Source: Microcebus murinus
Lineage: Eukaryota > Chordata > Mammalia > Primates > Cheirogaleidae
Assembly (NCBI RefSeq): GCF_040939455.1
Contig: NC_134119.1
Location: 11,954,501 to 12,018,500, forward strand
DNA: 64,000 nucleotides
Direction: 5' to 3'
Shown: positions 11,576 through 23,215 of the stretch, piece by piece
Position numbering within the stretch: the first letter of the stretch is position 1
Layout: each line of letters opens with the position of its first letter
Program-made: the position numbers and the translations under genes
Notes under the pieces: model-generated
Seen by the model: only the letters and a program-made list of their open reading frames with translations
Told to the model about the DNA's origin: nothing
Databases searched by the model: none

Positions 11576-12239
11576 TCAGCCCCTGTAGCCCTGATCCCCA
11601 CCCCCAATATGCTACAAGTGGTGGAATCATATCACAAAAGCTGTTTCCTGTAAGTGTTCTCTCTCACTCAAGCATTTCAACTTTGAGCAGTCATTTACAT
11701 TTCCTCTTATCACAATTAACGACAATCTACACATGGTAATCTCTGAGACACCAACCACATAGCACTACTTACACACGGGCTCAGTTCAGCTATCTTTCCA
11801 AATTTCTCTTCCTCAATGAGATTACTGGACACAAGACTGGGCCCTGAGGTGCATAGTGAAATATCACCAGATACTTTGCTATGTTTTCTGTTTCTAAGTT
11901 AAAGCAGTCACTTCTGTTTAACAGCAATGACACACAATTACTTTCTTAAAAAAGATAGCTAATTAACACTATGCATAGATTCCCTCATGATGGTTCCTAT
12001 TATGCTACTGGAGTGATAGCTCATAATAAGCCACCACTCCAATTTGCTATTCATATAGTCTGTAGTCAAATTACTTCTCATCTAGGCCATTTCTTAAAAT
12101 TCACTACTTAAACACTGAAAACATGCATTCCGCAACTTGGGTTGCACAAATCTGAACTTCTGAACAAAGACACAATCCAAAAGTATCTAATAAAAAGCTC
12201 TCAATGTTATAGCCCTTTCTGGTCCAGATGAAAGCAAAT
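11576..12239. other. Unassigned intron sequence
   Basis: No recognisable repeat, RNA or coding signal. The right end holds the CCAGATGAAA duplication (12224-12233) of the Alu that follows. Confidence 0.5.
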
Positions 12240-12540
12240 ATTTTTCTTTTTTTCCTCAAAAGTGAAACAGGGTCCGGCTTTGTTGCCCAGGCCTGAGGGC
12301 AGTGGCATGATCAAGCTCACCGTAACCTCCAACTCCTGAGCTCAAGTGATCCTCCTGTCTTAGCTTCCCAAGTAGCTGGGACTACAGCACGTGCCACCAC
12401 ACCCAGCTAATTTTTCTATTTTTTGTAGAGACAGGGTCTTGCTATGTTGCTCAAGCTGGTTTTGAACTCCTGAGCTCAAGCAATCTCCTGCCTCAGCCTC
12501 CTAAAGTGCTAGGATTCAGGTGTAAGCCACTGCTCCTGGC
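12240..12540 (-). mobile_element. Alu SINE (old), minus
   Basis: T-rich start, GAAACAGGGTCCGGCTTTG, GTAGAGACAGGGTCTTGC and end AAGCCACTGCTCCTGG. The target duplication CCAGATGAAA lies at 12224-12233 and 12541-12550. Confidence 0.87.
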
Positions 12541-13239
12541 CCAGATGAAAATTTTATAAGTAGGTCCTAACATTGTGATATACAGTTTAGTGAAAATTTT
12601 GTGTTAAGAAGTTTTCTGAAGGGAAAATGAAAAGTTTTCTTCCAAATAACTATTCTGAAACTTCCACAACAATATTCTTAAAGTGATACTGAAGAGATAG
12701 AGTCTGGGCAAATTGCAATATTGGGTTATAAATACCAGGCTCTTGCCTAACTAATAGACTGCTTTGTAGTGATGATTCCTCATTCCTGGTAATAGCCAAC
12801 AGTTAGCCTTGGTTATTGAAATAGAGAAGCTTTAAAAATCTAAATCTCAGTGAATTCCTTCCATTGATCCTGAATTTCACAGGATGAGGAACAAGTGTTT
12901 CCAGATTGTCTGGGCAAAACAAACTGTATCAATAGTTGACCCCTGAGAAAGTCTCAGACCCTTTTGAGAATCTGATGACAATCATGGACCTTCTTCCTGG
13001 GGAAGTGCAAAGTTCTCAAGCCAATTTCTATGTCCCAAGAGAAGAACACTGCTCTATACCTTGCACCAAAGGAAGGGAGACAGGTGATGGCAATCTCAAA
13101 TTCTGTGACATAAAATCAACCTTTCCATTTACTCAATTTGTTAGGGAAAACTTTTTACAGATTTCAAACCAAAGACGTTGTAATAGTGAATTAGCTTAAA
13201 GACAGCTCTGGCCAAATGTACTGATCCTACCCACCCAGA
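12541..13239. other. Unassigned intron sequence
   Basis: An 87-codon open frame (12936-13199) has no family resemblance and sits in what looks like old repeat-like DNA. I do not call it a gene. Confidence 0.45.
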
Positions 13240-13565
13240 TCCTACTCACCCAGTACTTGCTTCCAAAATTTCATGTGGTGGATACCTCTTGCTTTTCAGT
13301 ACTGGGCTCAAATGTCACCTCCTCAGAAAGGATTACTTTCCTGACCACCCTATCTAAAGCCGTCCCCAGGCCCTCTTTATTACATCTTACTCTTTTATTT
13401 TCACAACAGTATGTACTAATATTCCAAAATACCTCATTTATTTTCTTATTTTGTCTCTTCTATTAGAATATAAGCTCCATAGGGGCAAGGTCCTTGTCTG
13501 TCTTGTTCTTCACTGTATTCTCAGTAACTGGTACACCGTGGGCATGTGATAAATATTTGACAGAT
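13240..13565 (+). mobile_element. L2 LINE, 3' end
   Basis: ACTGGGCTCAAATGTCACCT, AGAAAGGATTACTTTCCTG, ATATAAGCTCCATAGGGGCA, GTCTGTCTTGTTCTTCACTG and GTGATAAATATTTGACAG are the ordered L2 3'-end landmarks. Confidence 0.85.
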
Positions 13566-14359
13566 TAAAACTAAAAGATGGGATATTGATTTTGGCATCA
13601 ACTACCAAGCCTTTAGTTATGAGTTAAACTTCTCTCTCTCTTTGCATAATTTGAGGGTCCATTCAATCAGCAAGTATTTATTGAATACCTATTTGTGCAC
13701 TAGGCACTGTCACAGGTACAACGGATACAGCAGTAAATAAATCAGACAACTTTCTTTGCTCTACAGACCCTATGTTTTAGTACATACTTTAGTGAACTAC
13801 CCAGAATAAGCAGATGTCTTATTGCACTTTACAAAGCCTGGGAGACAGATCACTGTCTACATTCCTTCCTTGCGGAAGGAATGGGAGAGCTATGAGAGAT
13901 CCCCAAATGGAAGTAAAACATTCTCCAATCGGGCACTTCCAAAGCAAGCCTGAAGAGTTTCCCTAAACCAGTTGGGCGGCACTTCCCACCTGCTCTGCTC
14001 ACCTGGGGGAACCCCAAACAGTAGAGCCCAAGTAAAGAAAAAACTTAGGGCAAGGGCTACGGTTTCCGAGGACAAGGAGGTGGTGAGGGGAGGAACCAGG
14101 AAACAGGACAAGGAGTCGTGGCAAGAGCCCTGAGCTAGAAGGCTGGAAAACCAGCCCTGGCTGTCACCAACTTGCTAGGTGACCTTGGGCCAGTCCCGAG
14201 TAGCCCGGGCATCAGTTCCCCCGGGGATATGATAAGGAGACCAGAGTAGGGGATTCGGGTTCGGGGGGAAGCGGAGGCCAGGAGGCCAGGCGGAGGCCAG
14301 GTAGGATAACGGCCGGCGAGGGGAGGCCAGCGCGGGCCGGGAGGGGGCGGCTCACCCAC

Positions 14360-14480
14360 CGAGCGCCACCTGGCAGGCCCTGCGCAGCTGGGAGTGCTGG
14401 GGCCGCTTCACCTCCTTGTCGGCTAGGATCTTCTCCAGGGCCCGGGACACGAACATGCTCTTGGTCTGGCTTTCCTGCAT
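14360..14480 (-). CDS. ARFGEF2: ARFGEF2 (BIG2) coding exon 1
   Basis: On the minus strand an ATG at 14480 opens a 121-nt coding block: 40 codons plus one base, starting [17 protein letters not shown] and ending ...RRACQVAL. This is the known N-terminus of BIG2, the large brefeldin A-inhibited guanine-nucleotide exchange factor that activates ARF1/ARF3 at the trans-Golgi network and recycling endosomes; its Sec7 domain lies far downstream, outside the window. The exon ends at a consensus donor, CTCG|GTGGGTGAG (GT at 14359-14358), phase 1, so intron 1 runs leftwards. No break is seen, and it looks like a working exon. The paralogue ARFGEF1 has a related but different start, so ARFGEF2 is preferred. 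Confidence 0.95.
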
Positions 14481-14760
14481 GGCCCCGGCCCGGTGGGGGC
14501 TGGCAGCCCCGCGGGCGGGCGGCGCGAGCGAGCGGGCGAACGAGGCCGCGGGCCCGGCGTCCGGGCCGGCACCGGCCGCGTCTGTCCGCGCCGCCCAGTC
14601 AGGAAGCGACGCCGCGGCCCCACGGCGCCGCCATGTTGGAGCGCGTCACGTGACCACGTGACTGGGGGCCGCTGCGGGCGCCGAGCGTCCGTCGACCCCG
14701 TGACCCTGGCGGGGCGGGCCCAGGGCTGGGGGCGGGGCCAGATGGGAGAGCGGAAGAGCG
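14481..14760 (-). promoter_or_regulatory. ARFGEF2: ARFGEF2 CpG-island promoter and 5' UTR
   Basis: The sequence upstream of the ATG is GC-rich with dense CpG; the island extends over exon 1 into about 14240. There is no TATA box. A YY1-type site (GCCGCCATGTT at 14627-14637, AACATGGCGGC on the gene strand) resembles the YY1 initiator elements of housekeeping genes. Two E-boxes CACGTG at 14647-14652 and 14655-14660 lie just upstream; the first is in the context GTCACGTGAC, a good USF/TFEB-type site. The start of transcription is probably near 14600-14640 (inference). Confidence 0.8.
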
Positions 14761-15395
14761 AGGGAGGAAGGAGGGGAGACGGTGGCGGGGTCCGCGGTAG
14801 TAGGTGCAGGGAAGAGGGGACGTGGGGACGAAAGGAAGGAGGTGAAAGGGAGGAGAGGTGGTGCCGGCGGTGAGGGAGAGGGGGAAGAGGAAGAGAGAGA
14901 ACTGGGGGAGAGAATTGGTGAGTGAGAGAGATGATAAGGGGCTGGAGGAGGTGAGAGGAGGAAGACTGGAGGAAAGGAGTTGTGAAGAAATGAGAGAGGT
15001 GATAGGGACGGAGGGGAGGCTAGGAGGAAAGAGAGGGAGCCAGGGGAGTAAAAGAACAGGCGGAGGCGTGGAGGTAAGAGGAAAAGTGAGATGGGAGGAG
15101 AGGTGGAGATGGGGAGAGGGGAGAGAGGAGGTAGGAAGAGGGCGGTCAGGAGAAGAGCAGAGAAGAGGGAAGCAGGAGAGAAGAGGAGGAGCGGGAGGGA
15201 AGAGGGAGAAAGCTAGGGGAAGAGGGAAAGCGAAAGGAGATAGAAAACAAATGGTGTGGGAAGGAGGTGAAGGGGAGGAAGTGAGGAAGGATAGAAAGAA
15301 CATGCTGGGAGATGGAGAGAAGAGGAAATGGAAGGGGTCGGGAGTGGAGGGAGGGGGAGGTGACAGACAAAGAGTGAGAGGAAGAATGTGTATTC
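14761..15395. repeat. Long GA-rich (polypurine) low-complexity tract
   Basis: About 640 bp in which the plus strand is overwhelmingly A/G, in irregular GGGAGA/GAGGAA motifs. The long open frames on both strands (234 and 252 codons) come from this composition and encode only Arg/Glu/Gly or Ser/Pro/Leu repeats. It lies just upstream of the ARFGEF2 promoter. Confidence 0.9.
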
Positions 15396-16034
15396 TTGGA
15401 CATTTTGCACCAGCAGGATTACACCATCCCTATTGGCAAGACGCGCTGATCCACACAACCGTCCTGTCACCGCAGTGGCACCAGCTCCTGGCCCTCCAGT
15501 TTAGTCAGCTGTTTATTGAGTGCCACGTCGGTGCTTCTGCAGTTTATCCAGTCTCTTATAAACCTGTGGATCCTCTTAGTGCAGTGAGCAGGACAGGGGG
15601 CTTTGAGGGTATATGATCAAAGAAGAAATCGAAATGGCAAGTGTCGCCCAGCCTGCAAGTGAGTGTAAAAAAACAGATGTCTGGAACCAGGGCAGCTTCC
15701 ACTCCATACCGCAAAAATGATAATATCATAGCAGCCATTAGCGATGTCCCCTGGATCCCTCCTGCCTCCCCCAGGGCAGACATGGTGCTGCTGAGGCTCC
15801 TGCAAGGACAATTGTGAAGAAACTTGGAAATACTCAGGCCAAATACTCAGGCCTGGGCTCAAACATCTCCATGGGGAGGCCTCCTTTCTCTCCCCAGTTG
15901 ATGTTTCTCATAGCATTTTCTGACAAGAGGTTGCAGTGGGGCAGGCTATATCCCCAGGGCCTGGTCCAGAGCTAGGTAGAATGTTTCATGGCCATAAATT
16001 CTGTTATTCCACTGCTGGTGATGCCGCTTTGAAG
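15396..16034. other. Unassigned upstream sequence
   Basis: Unique-looking sequence with no gene recognised. TTTATTGAGTGCCACGTCGG at about 15510 recalls the 3' part of an inverted MIR, but too little of it is present to call. Confidence 0.5.
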
Positions 16035-16450
16035 CTCCTCCCAGCAAGAAGTAGAGTCTCTTTCTCCACCTGGTGAACCCAGACCAGCCCTGTGACTGGT
16101 TTTGACCAATAGAACATGGCAATAGTGAGGCTGCACAAGTAGCAGAGCCTCAGCATCCAGAGGCCTGGCCCCGTCCTTCCTTTGTGCTCCTGGAATGCTG
16201 CATGATACTCAGAAGTAGACCCACAAAAAATAAAAGGCACATGGAGAGAGAGCCAGTCATTCCGGCTGTCACAGCTGTGCCCAGTCCCCAGCCAACCCTT
16301 CAGCTGAATACAGACAGCAGTAGTAGTGACTCAGGTAATATCTGCAGAAGAACTGTCCAGCCAACCCATAGAATAGTGGAAAACAACAAACTGTTACTTT
16401 GAGCTACTACATTTTGGGGTAGCTTGTTACACAGCGATAGATCACTGAGA
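16035..16450 (+). mobile_element. MaLR (MLT1-like) LTR relic
   Basis: TGTGACTGGTTTTGACCAAT, CTCCTGGAATGCTG and an end of ACATTTTGGGGTAGCTTGTT, ACACAGCGATAG follow the MLT1-type order. Family assignment is from memory and tentative. Confidence 0.55.
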
Positions 16451-16559
16451 TACCCTTCAATCCTTATATGTTGAATGAATGAAGAAGTGAGTGAATGAAT
16501 GAGGGTGTGAAATTCTCGGAAAAGTACAGTGCAATCTGCTGAGTAACAAGTTTTGAGAG

Positions 16560-16780
16560 ACCCCCTCCTCACAGCAAGGCCAGACCATGTCGCTCCCTCG
16601 CAGAAGACCTAACAGTGGCCCCCACCATTGCCCTTGGCACTGAGTCTTGGGTTTGCACTGTGGCTAACAAGGTGTAATAGGGCCCCTGCCAATTTCTCTG
16701 ACCTCATCTCTCTCCATTCCTCCTTCTCAGAACTCTGGCCACTGTGGATTCATTTTTGTTCCCAAGGGCTTCTGTCCCTC
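16560..16780 (+). mobile_element. L2 LINE fragment
   Basis: CCAGACCATGTCGCTCCCTC, GTGGCCCCCACCATTGCCCT, TTTCTCTGACCTCATCTCTC resemble the L2 3' region just before the 3' UTR. Confidence 0.6.
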
Positions 16781-16794
16781 TCAATCAGTGCTTC

Positions 16795-16960
16795 TCAATG
16801 AAGGAAGTAGCACCTCCAGTGTCATTTTGAAATTTTGGGGCGGGGTGTATTTTTATTGTCATAATAGGAGCAGGAATGGTGGACATCCTATAAAAAGCTG
16901 GACAATCCCCTGACAAAGAATTCCACATGGCTCGACACTCCTGGAGATAAAAAAAAAAAA
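16795..16960 (+). mobile_element. MER20-like hAT transposon relic
   Basis: CAGTGCTTCTCAATG start, GGGGCGGGGTGTATTTTTAT and GGACATCCTATAAAAAGCTG, ACAATCCCCTGACAAAGAAT follow the MER20 layout, diverged. Confidence 0.55.
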
Positions 16961-17629
16961 ACTATTGAAAATGATCTGAGCCCAGAACCTAAATCCGCTT
17001 TACATATAAACATTTTTCACCATTTTAATATCACCAAAATTTTCAGAAATGTACCTATCATTGTAATTCAAGGGAAAAATGTATTTTTTCTGGAACTTTA
17101 CCAAATATCTTTCACAGTTTCAAATCTGCGTTGCCATCATTTACCCAGCCATGATATCTGATTTGCTACAGGGCACCCCTGGTCAGTCTGTGACTGTATC
17201 TGTGAAAATCCAAGGGATTCTAATTTTAGGTTCCAGCACCTGACTGCTTCATTGTGTCTTCTAGCATGTAATCGTACCTGTGCATATATTTATTGAAATA
17301 AAAGTTGCAAATTATATATTATATCCCTTTTGTTTCATCTTTGTAGTTTTATTAAAATTATTATGTAGGAAGGTTTTACTATATATGAATTTCATTTTAG
17401 AATAGTTAACAGAGGACTCATAGTTATAAAAAGGGGTGTGTGGTGTCTGTCGTGGGTGGAAAGGACTTTTGGCTGGCCCTTCCCGCCACTCCGCTTTTAG
17501 CTCAATGTCATCTTCACAGTCCCCAGCCCCCAGTCTTATCACCCGTGCCCCCAACACTTGCTTCTACATTATTTTGATTTATTTCTTAATTGCACTAAAC
17601 TGAATTTGAAATGGTGGTATTTATCTGTC

Positions 17630-18060
17630 TTATTACTTACCTATTGCTGCATAATAAGTCACCTGAATATTTAGTGGCTTAAAAATCATTATCTCAGTTT
17701 TTGTGGGTCAGGAATTTATGAGCAGAATGGGTGGTTCTGGATCATAATCTCTCATGAGATTGCAGTCAAGCTGTCAGCTGGGGCTGCAGTCATCCGAAGG
17801 CTTGACTGTGGCTGGAGGACCAACTTCCAAAGTCTCACTCACATGGCTGTTGGCAGGAAGCCTCAGTTCCACAGACCTCCTGGAGTGTGCTCATAATGTG
17901 GCAGGTTGCTTTTCCCAGAGTGAGTGATCCAAGAGAAAATGAGAGAGATAGACAGACAGAAACTGTAGGAAGCAGAAGTGATTTTTATGACCTAGTCTCC
18001 AAAGTGGCTCACCATGCAGACTGACCGGGGTGCTGTTTTGGTGACTCAAACACCACAGTA
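17630..18060 (+). mobile_element. Old dispersed repeat, family not named
   Basis: TTACCTATTGCTGCATAATA, GTGGCTTAAAAATCATTA, TTGTGGGTCAGGAATT, GGCTTGACTGTGGCTGGAGG, GTGATCCAAGAGAAAATG. I recognise this as a common mammalian dispersed repeat, probably LTR-derived, but cannot name the family securely. A relative lies at 20175-20690. Confidence 0.55.
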
Positions 18061-18239
18061 GGTATAAATGTTGGTGATGTGATATTAGAATGGTGAACGA
18101 TATTTGGTAAAGTTGCAGACAAAACAGTTTTCCCTCGGTTTACACATAGTTGCATGAGAAGTGAGTGACTAAGTCTGGCCCACACTCAAGGGGAGAATTA
18201 TTAGCCTCCCTCTTTAAAAGGAAAGGTATAGTTTCACAA

Positions 18240-18372
18240 TGTGTTTGCCTGGTTACCATCTTGTCTTCCCCAGGTAGATTGTGCATTCCATGAGAGCTGA
18301 GACATTGTCTTGCTCACAGCCCTATGCCCAGAACACATAGTAGGTGCTCAATAACTGTGGAATGAATGAATA
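18240..18372 (+). mobile_element. L2 LINE, 3' terminus
   Basis: GTGCATTCCATGAGAGCTGA, ACATTGTCTTGCTCACAG and AGGTGCTCAATAACTGTGG ending in GAATGAATGAA, the usual L2 end. Confidence 0.75.
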
Positions 18373-18559
18373 GAGGTGGCTCTAGTGGGGCCTACAGGAT
18401 TTAATATTCAATCAGCAGTTGTTTGCGGGACAATTTGTATGTTTCTATTGTAGCCACAATAATGGTTTCCAAAGATGCCACAGCTCCAGGCAACACATCA
18501 GTCTGCAAGCAAGATGCAGAGACAGTATCAGTGTTTTTTCTCCTCTTCTTCCTTAAAAG

Positions 18560-18830
18560 TAGAAACTCCAGTTTTTAGCTGGGGACATGACCACCTGGAA
18601 TATGGACCACATTTCCAGCCTCAGTCGTAGGTCACTGTGGCCATGCGACTAAGTCCCAGCTGCCTGGATGCTGTTTCTGCTTTTCCTCGGTTCTGCCGAC
18701 TGGAATGCAGCTTTTGTGGCTGGAGCTCCAGCAGCCGGCAGTGAATGCCCTGGGGAGAGCCCGGCAGGGAGACCAGACGGCTCGGCTCGGGGTGTGCTCT
18801 GTCAGCCTCTCTGAGGGATCAAAAGGTACC
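18560..18830 (+). mobile_element. MaLR (MLT1-like) LTR fragment
   Basis: Contains GGTCACTGTGGCCATGCGAC and TAAGTCCCAGCTGCCTGGA, which resemble the part around TGTGACTAAGTTCTGGCC of MLT1-type LTRs. Tentative. Confidence 0.4.
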
Positions 18831-19261
18831 GGGTGTCCAAGAGCATGACACATGTTCCCCACGTGTAGTTTTTAGATAAGCCAGAGGGAGGAGGGCCCTC
18901 CTGGGAGCAAGGGACAGCACGCAGTGCACGAAGGTGTGGAGGCTTGGTTGGCTAGGAAGCCAGTTGGGACTGTAGGTCCTCCTTGGACAGAAAATGGAGC
19001 AGGGAAAGGAGGGCACCAAGGGTCAGGGGAGTGCCCAGTGTGTGCTCAAGGCAAAAGGGGCTTGGGGGTAAGTTTGAAAAAGAAAATTGGAGAAAATTGG
19101 GAGTTGGGTCAATGTGATTAGATATTGTTGGGGTCCCTCTTCTGCTGTGGCCACAGTCTCATAGTTTGCCCTGGCTCTTCCATGTGGAATACTTAGTTGA
19201 ACACAGCAGAGACAGACCAAAGCGGAGATTTCCAGTAGCCTACCCTTCATCATTCTTTCTT

Positions 19262-19700
19262 TCCTCTCCAGCTACATAACCCTGATTTTTAGTTGGAGAC
19301 CTAACTGCTAAGCCTAAGACTATCCATCCCTACCTTCCTTGCACGTAAGTGTGGTCTCGTGATTAAGTTCTAGCTGTGAGATATAAGCAAAAGATACGGT
19401 GGGACTTCTAGGAGGTCTCCTAAAAAGGGAGGGGCATGTTCCTTTTTACCCTTTCCTCCTCCCTCCCGGCCAGAATGTGAACACAATGGCTGGAGCCTGG
19501 GCAGTCACTTTACACCATGAGGCAATGTGCTAAGTGGAGCCAGAGCACCAAGACACAAGGATGCTGGGCATCTGAAGACCTTTTGGCACCCGCACTGCTG
19601 ACCGCTGTATGTCCTTCACAAAGAGAAAATTGACTATCTTAAATCACATTTGGGGTTTTTATGTTATATGCAACCAAACCTAACTGATATACTAACCCTT
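19262..19700 (+). mobile_element. MaLR (MLT1-like) LTR relic
   Basis: GTGTGGTCTCGTGATTAAGT, CAGAATGTGAACACAATGGC, TGGAGCCTGGGCAGTCACTT, and TTTTATGTTATATGCAACCA near the end. Diverged; subfamily open. Confidence 0.55.
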
Positions 19701-20174
19701 GCTAACTTAAGCAGAAAAAGGGCTTTACTAGAATGATGAGCGACTTTTATCAGAAAAGTGCAGAATGAGTTTCAGAAAATAGGTGGAAAATGAGGGATGT
19801 GAAGGGATCAGAAATTACACCAAAGAAGATTCTGGAAAGGATGCTGCTGCTGTCTTGGCTGAATACTGGGTCCCCACTTTTGGCCTTGCCTCAGTGGCTG
19901 CCACTAGGAAAAAGATGCTAGTTAGGTGCCACCACCACCCATTTCAGAATAAGTCTGAACCTCCTGCTCTTTTGCCTTGCTCACTCCAGATTCCAAGTCC
20001 TCAGCCAAAGCACCTGATGGGCTGAGTGAAGGTCATGAGCCTGCATCCCAGCCGCTGCTGTGGCAGGTGCTCAAGGCTTCTGCTCAGTGCCCTGCCCTCT
20101 TCCCTGAATGGGCTGTGGAATCATGAGGTCAGGCCCTCCACGGGCTTTCTACCCACAGAGGTGGCCCTACTCCC

Positions 20175-20690
20175 TGTTTTGATTGCCTACTGCTCTATAA
20201 CTATCTACTCCAAAACTTAGAGGCTTAAAACAACAACATGTATTATTGCTCACCATGCTCTCGTTTGGCTGGGATGGGCTGGGCGGCTCTTCTGCTGAGT
20301 GTGGTGTTGGCTAGAGCTGAGGTCATCAGTGGGGCTCACTATGCTGGAATGTCTGACATGGTTTGGTCACGTCTGGCACCTTGAATGGGGGGGCACCTGG
20401 GCCTCTCCCTGTGTAGATATGGGGCCCCTCCTTATGTGGCCTCACTGCGTGGTCTCTTCCAGCAGGGTGGCCAGACTTTTACATAGTGGCTCAGGGTTCC
20501 CCAAATGCCAAATGGAAGCTTCCAGACCTTCTTGAGGCTTTGACTTGGAGTGACACAGCATCCCTTCCACTGCATTCTATTGGTTAAATTGAGTCACTAG
20601 AGCAGCCCAGAACAGTTAAGGACATGAAATACTAAGAGACTAAGGTGGTGACAGGGGGTCATCCGGAGCAGCTATCACATTGCTGTTTCC
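20175..20690 (+). mobile_element. Old dispersed repeat, same family as 17630-18060
   Basis: TTGCCTACTGCTCTATAACT, AACTTAGAGGCTTAAAACAA, GAGGTCATCAGTGGGGC and TTCTATTGGTTAAATTGAGT follow the layout of the copy at 17630. Not named. Confidence 0.5.
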
Positions 20691-20759
20691 AAAACTCCTG
20701 CAGGTTTCCTGGGGCTGATCGTTAAGTGAAGAAATGCCTTCTCCTACCTCAAAAGATGA

Positions 20760-21005
20760 AGTATGGTGGAATGGTAGAGTGCAGATTCTGGACACAAAGG
20801 GTCTGGGTTCAAATTCCGACTTCGCCCACTTGCTGGCTGTGTCACTCCGGGTGAGTTGCTCAACCTCGCCTGTCTCAATTTCCTTACCAGTAAACTGGAG
20901 GTGGTAACGGTGCCTGCCTCATGGATTTATTTATTTATTTATTTAGGATAATATGAGTTAATGTATATAAAGCACCTAGAATTTTATCTGGCACATAGTA
21001 GGTGG
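20760..21005 (+). mobile_element. MIR SINE with (ATTT)n insertion
   Basis: GGAATGGTAGAGTGCAGATT, GGTCTGGGTTCAAATTCCGA, CCACTTGCTGGCTGTGTCAC, AATTTCCTTACCAGTAAACT and GGCACATAGTAGG. A run of ATTT units at 20926-20945 sits inside the core. Confidence 0.87.
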
Positions 21006-21261
21006 TTGTGTTTGTTCTCACTAAAAGGCCAGTGCATTACTTTATCAGCAGGTGCCCACTAGGTGAAGCACTCACTGAAGTCCAGGAGCGAACACCAAGG
21101 AGGAGAAGCAGAGTCCAGGATCTTGGGGTTTATTATTATGGGGAAGTGAAAATAAAACAAAGATGAAACAACACAAGAGATAAAATACCGTGGATCTAGG
21201 CAGATCCACAGACACAGGAAGCAGGAACCGTGGTTGTCAGGCATGGGGGGAGGGGAATGAG

Positions 21262-21440
21262 GACTGGCGGCCGGCAGGTACTAGGTTTCATCTGGGGGTT
21301 GATGAAAATGCTCCAAAATTAGATTGTGCAAATTAGATTGCACGACTCTGTGAATATACTAACAACCATTGAATTGTACACTTTAAATGGGTGAATTGTA
21401 TGATATGTGAATTCTATCTCGATAAAGCTGTTTTAAAAAA
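21262..21440 (+). mobile_element. L1 3' UTR fragment (old L1M-type)
   Basis: GATGAAAATGCTCCAAAATT, CTGTGAATATACTAACAACC, ATTGAATTGTACACTTTAAA, TGGGTGAATTGTATG and AATAAAGC-like end are the familiar old L1 3' end. The same text recurs at 25560-25690. Confidence 0.75.
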
Positions 21441-21469
21441 GAAAATACAATGAACAAATAACTATGCAG

Positions 21470-21690
21470 AAACACTGCTTCCCACAGGCCAGGGGCTATG
21501 CTAAATGCTTTGCTTAAATTAACACATTTAATCCTCACAACTACCCCAATATTACCCCCATTTTACAGAAAAGGCAACTGAGGGTTCTGGTCCAAGGTTA
21601 CACAGCTGGTTCACATGGGAGTTGGGATTTGAATCCAGGCTTTCAGGCTCCAACAGCTGAGCCTGGAATGTCTGCACTACTGCATGCTGT
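21470..21690 (-). mobile_element. MIR SINE, minus
   Basis: ACACATTTAATCCTCACAAC, CCATTTTACAGAAAAGGCAA, AAGGTTACACAGCTGG and TTGGGATTTGAATCCAGGC: reverse-complement MIR in full order. Confidence 0.87.
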
Positions 21691-22020
21691 ATTTTATTTT
21701 AAGATGTGGCAATTTAGTGGATGACTGATCTCAAATGAGTAGGCAAGTAGGAAACGCAGAGAAGGAAACACAGAGAAGGAGTGTGAGCTGGGTGTTGAAG
21801 GATGCTTTGGCCTGAGGCAGGCAGAGAGGGTGGAGGCACGTTTCCTTCTATTCAATCACCATCTAGTTCTTGAGCTCTATTCCAGACATCAGGGACGCCG
21901 AAGGAGGCAAAACACCCAAGTCCTTACCCTCAGCAAGCGTAGTGTCTAGTTTGGGAAGCAGACCGTAAACACATAAATAAATGTGAAGGGTAGTTATAAA
22001 CTTATTATACCATATTTTGG

Positions 22021-22318
<298 letters not shown>

Positions 22319-22359
22319 CATATTTTGAGCTTATTAGAAATTAGTTGTTGTGGCCATTT

Positions 22360-23215
22360 TAAAATACGTCCAAAAATTCGTCAACATGCCTCCCATTGAA
22401 AAGTGAGGTCTCTGTCCACTCCCTTTGAAACTGGTTGGGTTTTTTTTTTTTTTTTTTTTTTTTTTTGAGACAGAGTCTCGCTTTCTTGCCTAGGCTAGAG
22501 TGAGTGCCATGGCGTCAGCCTAGCTCACAGCAACCTCAAACTCCTGGGCTCAAGTGATCCTCCTGCCTCAGCCTCCCGAGTAGCTGGGACTACAGGCACA
22601 AGCCACCATGCCCGGCTGATTTTTTTTATATATATATATATTAGTTGGCCAATTAATTTCTTTCTATTTTTATGGTAGAGACGGGGTCTCGCTCAGGTTG
22701 GTTTTGAACTCCTGACCTTGAGCAATCCGCCCGCCTCGGCCTCCCAGAGTGCTAGGATTACAGGCGTGAGCCACCGCGCCCGGCCGAAACTGGTTGGGTT
22801 TTTGAGATTATTACCAACTAACAGAATATAGCAGAAGTGACACTATGTGATTTCAGAGGCTAGGTTATAACTTCCGCCATGCTCATGGGAACACCTGTGC
22901 CAGAATCCCTAGTTGCCATGTCACCAGGCAAACTGCCCCGAGTCCACCATGCTGTAAGGAAGCCCAGAGCAGTCTGCACAGAGAGACCACATGGAGAGAG
23001 GAACATTCCCAGTGACTCCTGCCCCAGTGTCCCTACTCCGGTCACGTTCTGACTACAACCACCTGGGACATCTCCAGCCAGAACTGCCAGTCAAGCCCTT
23101 TCCCAATTCCTGACCCACAGAAACAGTGAGAAGAAATGATTTTTGTCGTTTGACACCACTAAGTTTTGGGGTGATTTGTTACTCAGCAATAGTAACCAGA
23201 ACAATTATTTAATTA
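22360..23215 (+). mobile_element. MaLR (MLT1-like) LTR relic split by an Alu
   Basis: Left part AATTCGTCAACATGCCTCCC; right part includes ACTATGTGATTTCAGAGGCT and an end ACTAAGTTTTGGGGTGATTT, GTTACTCAGCAATAGTAACC, the MLT1-type terminus. The lemur Alu at 22441-22785 interrupts it. Confidence 0.55.
22441..22785 (-). mobile_element. Alu SINE, lemur-type, minus
   Basis: T-run of 26, GAGTGCCATGGCGTCAGCC, linker TTAGTTGGCCAATTAATTTC and GAGCCACCGCGCCCGGCC. Target duplication GAAACTGGTTGGGT at 22427-22440 and from 22786. It is little diverged and so comparatively young. Confidence 0.94.

Noticed and set aside
12936..13199. 87-codon ORF in ARFGEF2 intron 1
   Set aside because: No family resemblance, and it is on the strand opposite to the host gene. 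No evidence of an exon.
14599..15616. ORFs of 234 (minus) and 252 (plus) codons
   Set aside because: They arise from the polypurine tract, overlap each other on opposite strands and encode only low-complexity Ser/Pro/Leu or Arg/Glu/Gly.
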